A stretch of DNA of 5,433 nucleotides from Clostridia bacterium. GTDB taxonomy: Bacteria > Bacillota > Clostridia > Oscillospirales > CAG-272. Both the position numbers and the translations under genes were made by a program. The notes beneath the pieces are model-generated. The model was not told where the DNA came from. It worked only from the letters and a program-made list of their open reading frames with translations, and made no database searches. Each line of letters begins with the position of its first letter. Position 1 is the first letter of the stretch. Location of the stretch: assembly GCA_017629925.1 (NCBI GenBank), contig JAGBWH010000143.1:1-5433 (forward strand), in the 5' to 3' direction. Shown here one piece after another: positions 1 to 5,433 of this stretch.

Positions 1-35
1 ATAAAACCTTCTATTCTTGCTCTTGGTTTTTTTGT

Positions 36-61
36 CGAGATGTTCTCGCTAAGCTGAGAAC
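36..61. other. Two overlapping hairpins downstream of rny
   Basis: In plus-strand terms, CGAGA (36-40) pairs with TCTCG (44-48) around a 3-nt loop, and GTTCTC (42-47) pairs with GAGAAC (56-61). The second stem can gain two more G-C pairs with one bulged base (48-49 with 53-54). The two hairpins share bases 44-47, so they exclude each other. They begin 6 bp beyond the rny stop codon, where a terminator would be expected. However, on the rny-sense (minus) strand the structure is followed by a run of A, not U, so this is not a standard intrinsic terminator. It could be a 3'-end stabilising structure, or chance. Confidence 0.35.
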
Positions 62-67
62 ACGCTC

Positions 68-1612
68 TTATTTCGCATATTCTACGGCGCGGCTCTCACG
101 GATGACATGGACTTTGATTTGGCCGGGGTAGGTGAGGTCGGCTTCAATCTTCTTGGCAATGTCGTGGGCGAGGAGCATCATGGCGTCCTCTGTGACCTCT
201 TCAGGTCTGACGACGACACGAATTTCGCGGCCGGCTTGGATGGCGAACGTTTTTTCGACGCCTGAAAATTCTCCGGCGATTTCTTCAAGTTTTTGGAGAC
301 GTTTGATGTAGTTTTCCATGTTTTCTCGGCGAGCACCGGGGCGTGCGGCGGAAATGGCGTCGGCGGCTTGCACGATAAAGGCAATCACAGACTGACATTC
401 CACTTCGCCGTGGTGGGCTTCGATGGCATGGATGATTTCTTTGGATTCATGATACTTGCGAGCAATGTCTACACCCAGTTGAACGTGGGAGCCTTCTTGC
501 TCGGCAGTCATGGCTTTGCCGATGTCGTGCAGCAGACCTGCGCGTTTCGCAACGGTGCTGTCAACACCCAGCTCGTCCGCCAGCATACCGCTGAGCAGAG
601 ACACTTCGATGGAGTGACGCAGGGCGTTTTGACCGTAACTTGTGCGGTACTTCATGCGGCCAAGCAGACGGATGATTTCATGATGCAAGCCGTGAACGCC
701 GGTCTCGAAGATGGCCTTTTCGCCTGCTTGCTTGATGAAATTGTCAACATCTTTTTGGGCTTTTTCTACCATTTCTTCAATGCGGGCAGGATGGATACGA
801 CCATCAGAGATGAGTTTTTCAAGGGCGAGCCTTGCCACCTCCCTGCGCACGGGATCAAATCCCGAAATAGTAATGAGCTCGGGTGTGTCGTCGATGATGA
901 GTTCCACACCGGTGAGGGTTTCAATGGCGCGAATGTTACGGCCTTCGCGACCGATGATGCGACCTTTCATTTCTTCGTTGGGCAGAGCCACCACAGAAAT
1001 GGCAACCTCGCTGACTTGGTCAGCGGCACAACGCTGAATGGTTTGCGCCAAAATGTCTCTTGCCTTGGCTTCTGCATCTTCTCTGAATTGAGATTCGTAT
1101 GCGGAAAGCTTCATGGCGGTTTCGTGGGCAATTTCGCTATCCAGACGAGCTACGATTTCAGCCTTAGCTTCTTCGCGCGTCATACCGGCTACTCTTTCAA
1201 GTTGGGCAAGTTGCTCTTCGAGCACGGATTGCACTTGTGCTTTCAGGGCATCTACTTCTGCTTGACGGGTTTGCAAAATTTGTTCTTTCTTTTCGATTGC
1301 TTCGGTTTTGCGGTCCAGCAATTCTTCTTTTTGCTGGATGCGGCGTTCCATGCGAGAAACTTCCTTGCGGCGTTCTTTGAGTTCGCTTTCGGCTTCGTTT
1401 CTTGCAGCAATGATTTCCTCTTTTGCTTCAATAAGAGATTCTTTTTTGCGTGTTTCTGCTTGCTTGATAGCGTCTTCCAGAATTTGATTGGCTTGCTTTT
1501 CTGCGGAACCAATCTTGGCTTCGGCAACCTTTTTACGCCAAAGGTATCCTGCACCAATACCGCATACCAAACCTGCAGCTGCTCCAATAATGAGCATTAA
1601 CCACATTTCCAT
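68..1612 (-). CDS. rny: Ribonuclease Y, membrane-anchored endoribonuclease
   Basis: RNase Y is the endonuclease that starts decay of many mRNAs in Bacillota, acting at the inner face of the membrane. All four parts of the family are visible. There is an N-terminal hydrophobic anchor (about residues 4-25), then a long charged coiled coil rich in E, K, A and Q (about 28-190). A KH RNA-binding domain follows, with the loop [12 protein letters not shown] (217-228). The HD phosphohydrolase domain has H333 (RHS), the H362-D363 pair in [10 protein letters not shown]400-H401 and D418. The length of 514 residues fits the usual size of about 520, with no break. The start is ATG at 1612: AGGAGG lies 7 nt upstream, while the second Met (codon 3) would be too far from it. 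The gene is transcribed divergently from hrcA and has its own sigma-A-type promoter. Only two codons of the set TTA/CTA/TCA are used (Leu5 and Ser450). The identification is secure; the membrane site and decay role are family knowledge. Confidence 0.98.
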   Translation of the reverse strand: MEMWLMLIIGAAAGLVCGIGAGYLWRKKVAEAKIGSAEKQANQILEDAIKQAETRKKESLIEAKEEIIAARNEAESELKERRKEVSRMERRIQQKEELLDRKTEAIEKKEQILQTRQAEVDALKAQVQSVLEEQLAQLERVAGMTREEAKAEIVARLDSEIAHETAMKLSAYESQFREDAEAKARDILAQTIQRCAADQVSEVAISVVALPNEEMKGRIIGREGRNIRAIETLTGVELIIDDTPELITISGFDPVRREVARLALEKLISDGRIHPARIEEMVEKAQKDVDNFIKQAGEKAIFETGVHGLHHEIIRLLGRMKYRTSYGQNALRHSIEVSLLSGMLADELGVDSTVAKRAGLLHDIGKAMTAEQEGSHVQLGVDIARKYHESKEIIHAIEAHHGEVECQSVIAFIVQAADAISAARPGARRENMENYIKRLQKLEEIAGEFSGVEKTFAIQAGREIRVVVRPEEVTEDAMMLLAHDIAKKIEADLTYPGQIKVHVIRESRAVEYAK

Positions 1613-1619
1613 TACTGTA

Positions 1620-1625
1620 CCTCCT
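1620..1625 (-). promoter_or_regulatory. Ribosome binding site of rny
   Basis: Read on the minus strand, this is a full AGGAGG Shine-Dalgarno sequence ending 7 nt before the ATG at 1612. It decides between the two nearby Met codons (1 and 3) in favour of the first. Confidence 0.9.
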
Positions 1626-1681
1626 TTCGTGATTTTAGCGTATTTAAGACAGCTTGGAAAGAAGAGTCTATTTTCGTATTG

Positions 1682-1700
1682 ATTATGAGATTGACATAAT
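1682..1700. repeat. AT-rich inverted repeat in the rny leader
   Basis: ATTATG (1682-1687) and CATAAT (1695-1700) form a perfect 6-7-6 inverted repeat. It lies within the predicted untranslated leader of rny, about 25-45 nt after the expected transcription start. It is short and made mostly of A-T pairs, so it may be chance in an AT-rich region. No function is assigned. Confidence 0.3.
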
Positions 1701-1730
1701 TATAACGGAATCTAAAACTCCACATCCTAT

Positions 1731-1759
1731 ATTATATAACAACAATGTATAAAAGTCAA
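1731..1759 (-). promoter_or_regulatory. Sigma-A-type promoter of rny
   Basis: On the minus strand, TTGACT (-35, 1759-1754) and TATAAT (-10, 1736-1731) are separated by exactly 17 bp. That is 5 of 6 and 6 of 6 matches to the vegetative consensus with ideal spacing. Transcription should start near 1724, giving a leader of roughly 110 nt before the rny ATG. No CIRCE overlaps it, so rny is expected to be expressed constitutively rather than under HrcA control. This promoter is closer to consensus than the hrcA promoter on the other strand. Confidence 0.85.
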
Positions 1760-1778
1760 GGAAAATTTTAAGAGCAAA

Positions 1779-1801
1779 CGCACCTCTTGCTTTGAAGTGC
1801 G
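1779..1801. repeat. Imperfect inverted repeat upstream of the rny promoter
   Basis: CGCACCTC (1779-1786) and GAAGTGCG (1794-1801) form an 8-bp stem around a 7-nt loop. There is one C-A mismatch in plus-strand RNA, which becomes a G-U wobble in minus-strand RNA. It lies about 20 bp upstream of the rny -35 box. In the minus direction it is followed by a weak, interrupted U-rich stretch, but no gene lies upstream for it to terminate. It could be an operator or a relic; its function is unknown. Confidence 0.35.
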
Positions 1802-1811
1802 GGCGAAATAT

Positions 1812-1834
1812 CACCCAAAAATGTGAATTGGGTG
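1812..1834. repeat. Perfect 7-9-7 inverted repeat in the intergenic region
   Basis: CACCCAA (1812-1818) and TTGGGTG (1828-1834) are exact inverted copies separated by 9 bp. The element lies 39 bp upstream of the hrcA -35 box and 52 bp upstream of the rny -35 box, between the divergent promoters. No U-tract follows on either strand, so it is not a terminator. Its spacing would suit a dimeric DNA-binding protein, but it resembles neither CIRCE nor a CtsR heptad pair. Function unknown. Confidence 0.45.
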
Positions 1835-1873
1835 TTAAAATAGAAAAATGCACCTGTTTTTTTGGCAAAACTA

Positions 1874-1902
1874 TTGACTTTATCAAAAGAAAATGGTAAA
1901 GT
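1874..1902 (+). promoter_or_regulatory. Extended -10 sigma-A promoter of the hrcA operon
   Basis: TTGACT (-35, 1874-1879) is followed after 17 bp by TAAAGT (-10, 1897-1902). The TG at 1894-1895, one base before the -10, makes an extended -10 element that would compensate for a weak hexamer (4 of 6). Transcription should begin near 1909, directly before the CIRCE operator, which is the usual geometry for HrcA repression. TATACA at 1902-1907 is an alternative -10, but its 22-bp spacing is too long. The leader to the hrcA ATG would be about 150 nt. Confidence 0.8.
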
Positions 1903-1912
1903 ATACATAGAT

Positions 1913-1939
1913 TTAGCACTCAAAGCTAAAGAGTGCTAA
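1913..1939. promoter_or_regulatory. CIRCE operator (HrcA binding site)
   Basis: TTAGCACTC (1913-1921), a 9-bp spacer and GAGTGCTAA (1931-1939) match the CIRCE consensus (9-9-9 inverted repeat) without a mismatch. One more T-A pair extends the arms (1912 with 1940). It starts within a few bases of the predicted transcription start, so bound HrcA would block RNA polymerase. In the transcript it can also fold as a hairpin at the 5' end. No second complete CIRCE occurs in the window. Confidence 0.98.
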
Positions 1940-1968
1940 AAATATGCCAAAAAATCGCAAAAATGATG

Positions 1969-2006
1969 GTTTTTTCTTGTGATTTTGTATAAAATCAGGA
2001 AAAAAC
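1969..2006 (+). other. Long AT-rich hairpin in the hrcA leader mRNA
   Basis: The inner stem TGATTTT (1980-1986) pairs with AAAATCA (1991-1997) around a 4-nt loop. The outer stem GTTTTTTC (1969-1976) pairs with GAAAAAAC (1999-2006). Together they give 15 base pairs interrupted only by a 3-by-1 internal loop (1977-1979 against 1998). It lies 29 bp after CIRCE and ends 34 nt before the hrcA Shine-Dalgarno sequence. No U-tract follows, so it is not an intrinsic terminator. The near-total A-U content means it would melt easily. It may affect leader mRNA stability or translation, or be a DNA site; none of this is shown by sequence. Confidence 0.6.
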
Positions 2007-2040
2007 GTGCAACATAAGTGCGAATGTGCTAAAAAATGAG

Positions 2041-2048
2041 GGAAGGAG
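2041..2048 (+). promoter_or_regulatory. Ribosome binding site of hrcA
   Basis: GGAAGGAG ends 9 nt before the ATG at 2058. An in-frame TGA at 2037-2039 rules out any longer reading frame, so 2058 is the first possible ATG. Confidence 0.85.
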
Positions 2049-2057
2049 CAAAGGTGT

Positions 2058-3143
2058 ATGGTGGAACTTACCCCACGTAAAAAACTGATTTTGAAAGCCA
2101 TCATAGAGTCTCATGTGCAAGACGGTGAGCCGGTTGGCTCAAAGCACTTGTCGCAGCATCCGGGGCTATCTTGCTCCTCAGCGACCATACGTAACGAAAT
2201 GGCAGAGCTGGAAGCAATGGGGTTGCTCGAACAACCGCACACCTCTGCGGGCCGTGTACCCACGGAGTTAGGGTATCGCTACTACGTGGACAGTTTGCTT
2301 GAAAATTACAGCACCGCCGCGGCAGAAATTCAACAAATGAGTGCCAATTTGCGTCTTAAATTAGGCGAACTTGATGGCATTTTAGCAGAGGCGTCCCGCA
2401 TGGCGGCGGCGTTGACCAACTATCCCTGCATTACCGTCAAAGCCAAACCTGCGCTTGTGAGTGTGGCAAAGTTTGATGGTATCTATGTGGACGAGGGCAA
2501 GTTTTTGCTGATTATGATTTTTGTTTCCGGTGCCGTTTGTACCAAAACGATTGAAACGGTGCCCGAATTTTCGCCCCAAGACCTTGTTACCATACTCCAT
2601 GCGCTCAATGAGTTGCTCATTGGTAAAAGTGCAAATGAGATCAACCTGCCGTTGATTGTAAAATTAGAAAACCGTGCGGGCAAGCACTCGGCGCTCATGA
2701 GACAACTCATGACCATTATCTACGATACCATGCAAGAGCAAGGCCGAAGCGACTTGCGCGTGGAAGGCGTCACTCGCTTGCTTCAATATCCCGAATATGA
2801 AGATATTGATGAACTTCGCAATATGATTGCCTTGTTTGAAGATAAGCAGGAATTGCTCGCCGCTATCGCAGACGGAACAGCCACACACGATGAAAGCGAC
2901 GGTGTGCAGGTGCTGATCGGGAGCGAAAATAGTGTGAAGGTCATGAACAATTCCACTTTGATTTACCGTCCCGTCAAACGTGGAGACAAAGTGATTGGTG
3001 CGATTGGCGTGGTTGGGCCTCGCCGTATGGATTATGCAAAAGTCATTTCAACCATTGACAGGCTAACGCGTGGCATTGACAGTTTGCTTTCGGGAGAACA
3101 ACCACTCCCCCTGCCCTCTTCGGACGAGGACAGCGACACCTAA
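2058..3143 (+). CDS. hrcA: Heat-inducible transcription repressor HrcA
   Basis: HrcA is the CIRCE-binding repressor of class I heat-shock genes. Its activity is known in Bacillota to depend on GroEL, so free chaperone keeps the operon off. The N-terminal winged helix-turn-helix (about residues 1-75) is clear, with SSATIRNEMAELEAMGLLEQ (40-59) followed by PHTSAGRVPTELGYRYYVD (60-78). A central GAF-like and dimerisation region follows. The C-terminal family signatures are IGSEN (287-291) and GVVGPRRMDYAKVI (317-330). The length of 361 residues is slightly above the typical 340-350, the excess lying in a short Pro/Ser/Asp-rich tail. It is the first gene after a perfect CIRCE, so it should repress itself. 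Unlike rny, grpE and dnaK it uses TTA, TCA and CTA codons freely (for example Leu71, Leu102, Ser28 and Leu336). That suggests weaker translation, as fits a regulator. It ends 25 nt before grpE. Confidence 0.98.
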   Translation: MVELTPRKKLILKAIIESHVQDGEPVGSKHLSQHPGLSCSSATIRNEMAELEAMGLLEQPHTSAGRVPTELGYRYYVDSLLENYSTAAAEIQQMSANLRLKLGELDGILAEASRMAAALTNYPCITVKAKPALVSVAKFDGIYVDEGKFLLIMIFVSGAVCTKTIETVPEFSPQDLVTILHALNELLIGKSANEINLPLIVKLENRAGKHSALMRQLMTIIYDTMQEQGRSDLRVEGVTRLLQYPEYEDIDELRNMIALFEDKQELLAAIADGTATHDESDGVQVLIGSENSVKVMNNSTLIYRPVKRGDKVIGAIGVVGPRRMDYAKVISTIDRLTRGIDSLLSGEQPLPLPSSDEDSDT

Positions 3144-3154
3144 AATGTAATAAT

Positions 3155-3160
3155 GGAGGA
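3155..3160 (+). promoter_or_regulatory. Ribosome binding site of grpE, fixing a GTG start
   Basis: GGAGGA ends 8 nt before the GTG at 3169. An in-frame TAA at 3151-3153 excludes a longer frame and no in-frame ATG lies between. The next in-frame ATG is codon 87, inside the conserved domain. The GTG start is therefore well determined. Confidence 0.9.
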
Positions 3161-3168
3161 CATATATC

Positions 3169-3807
3169 GTGATTGAAAAAGAACCAAATCAAACTGAAAT
3201 AGACGAAACCCCCGCCGAAAACGAGGAAATCGTCGACATAGAAGAGGAAACCGAGCCCGAAACGCAAGAAGAGCCTCAAGAAGACGTCCAAGAGGGCAAA
3301 GCAACAAAAGGCAAAAAGAAAGACAAAGTCGAACTGGCAAAACTTCGCAAAGAACTCGCCGCCACACAAGAAGCGTTGGTAGGCGCTGTGGCAGAACTTG
3401 AAGAGACCAAAGAAAAATATGTACGCATGATGGCTGAATATGACAATTTCCGCCGTCGTACCGCAAAAGAAAGAGAAAGCCTTTTTACCGACGCGACCTT
3501 TGATGTGCTCAAAGATTTGCTTCCTGTTATTGACAACCTTGAACGTGCCCTTTTGATGGCAGGTGACAATGAGCAAGTGGCAAAGGGCCTGCAAATGACG
3601 CTGGGTGCAGTGGAGGAAATGCTGAAAAAGCATGGCGTTGAGGCCTACGGCGAAGTGGGCGATACATTCGATCCCAACCTGCATAATGCTGTGATGCATG
3701 ACGAAGATCCCGAAAAACCTGAGGCATACATCTCTGATGTGTTCATGAGAGGATACAAAAAAGAGGACCGCGTGCTCCGTTATGCCATGGTAAAGGTGCT
3801 TAATTAA
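3169..3807 (+). CDS. grpE: GrpE, nucleotide exchange factor of DnaK
   Basis: GrpE is a cytosolic dimer that releases ADP from DnaK and so resets the chaperone cycle. The N-terminal part (about residues 1-45) is strongly acidic and probably disordered. A Lys-rich patch (44-53) leads into the long dimerisation helix (about 54-100), ending in EYDNFRRRTAKE (90-101). Next comes the helical segment LLPVIDNLERAL (117-128). The C-terminal beta domain that contacts DnaK carries the family signature in FDPNLHNAVMHDED (167-180) and ends with VFMRGYKKEDRVLRYAMVKV (191-210). The length of 212 residues is within the family range. The gene starts with GTG and contains no TTA, CTA or TCA codon. It lies between hrcA (25-nt gap) and dnaK (49-nt gap) with no visible internal terminator or promoter, so it is co-transcribed with its partner. 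Identification is secure. Confidence 0.98.
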   Translation: MIEKEPNQTEIDETPAENEEIVDIEEETEPETQEEPQEDVQEGKATKGKKKDKVELAKLRKELAATQEALVGAVAELEETKEKYVRMMAEYDNFRRRTAKERESLFTDATFDVLKDLLPVIDNLERALLMAGDNEQVAKGLQMTLGAVEEMLKKHGVEAYGEVGDTFDPNLHNAVMHDEDPEKPEAYISDVFMRGYKKEDRVLRYAMVKVLN

Positions 3808-3835
3808 ATTAGAAATCAAAATAAACATTATATAA

Positions 3836-5433
<1,598 letters not shown>

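Noticed and set aside
293..1600. Long open frame of 435 codons on the plus strand over rny
   Set aside because: It is codon-aligned antisense to rny and stays open because rny almost never uses TTA, CTA or TCA. The product is rich in Phe, Cys and His with no recognisable domain, and rny is certain.
1754..1760. CtsR-like heptad AGTCAAG
   Set aside because: CtsR operators need two direct heptads three bases apart and only one is present. The match is explained by the reverse complement of the rny -35 box.
1683..1919. Possible 78-codon gene on the minus strand in the intergenic region
   Set aside because: It begins inside CIRCE, covers the promoters of both real genes, lacks a convincing ribosome binding site and has the composition of translated AT-rich non-coding DNA.
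1988..1993. TATAAA as a second -10 box for hrcA
   Set aside because: No acceptable -35 hexamer lies 16-18 bp upstream, and the sequence is part of the leader hairpin palindrome.
1913..2104. Possible 63-codon gene on the minus strand across the hrcA start
   Set aside because: It overlaps CIRCE, the leader hairpin and the hrcA N-terminus, and has no ribosome binding site or recognisable motif.

Overview
The window looks like a chromosomal housekeeping segment from a low-to-moderate G+C Gram-positive bacterium (Bacillota), most likely of the Clostridia. Three things point there. The gene order hrcA-grpE-dnaK is the class I heat-shock operon of that phylum, preceded by a perfect CIRCE operator. 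The DnaK lacks the roughly 25-residue insertion in the ATPase domain that marks DnaK of Gram-negative bacteria. RNase Y is the Bacillota-type mRNA decay endonuclease. Genus or family cannot be read from the sequence alone.

Layout: positions 1-67 are the non-coding 3' flank of rny and hold two overlapping small hairpins with no U-tract. Positions 68-1612 (minus strand) encode a complete RNase Y of 514 residues. Positions 1613-2057 form a 445-bp divergent intergenic region. It holds a near-consensus sigma-A promoter for rny on the minus strand, an extended -10 promoter for hrcA on the plus strand, the CIRCE operator at 1913-1939, several unexplained inverted repeats, and a 15-bp AT-rich hairpin in the hrcA leader. 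Positions 2058-3143 encode HrcA (361 residues), 3169-3807 GrpE (212 residues, GTG start), and 3857-5433 the first 525 codons of DnaK, cut by the window edge.

How the genes work together: HrcA should bind CIRCE and repress its own operon, so that HrcA, the nucleotide exchange factor GrpE and the Hsp70 chaperone DnaK rise together under protein-folding stress. RNase Y sits back to back with this operon on its own promoter, which carries no CIRCE. A functional link between mRNA decay and heat shock is only a suggestion from position.

No novel system is evident. All four genes are recognisable, intact (dnaK truncated only by the window) and conventional. The observations most worth a second look are in the divergent intergenic region: the leader hairpin between CIRCE and the hrcA ribosome binding site, and the extra inverted repeats. 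The codon contrast between hrcA and its neighbours is also worth noting.
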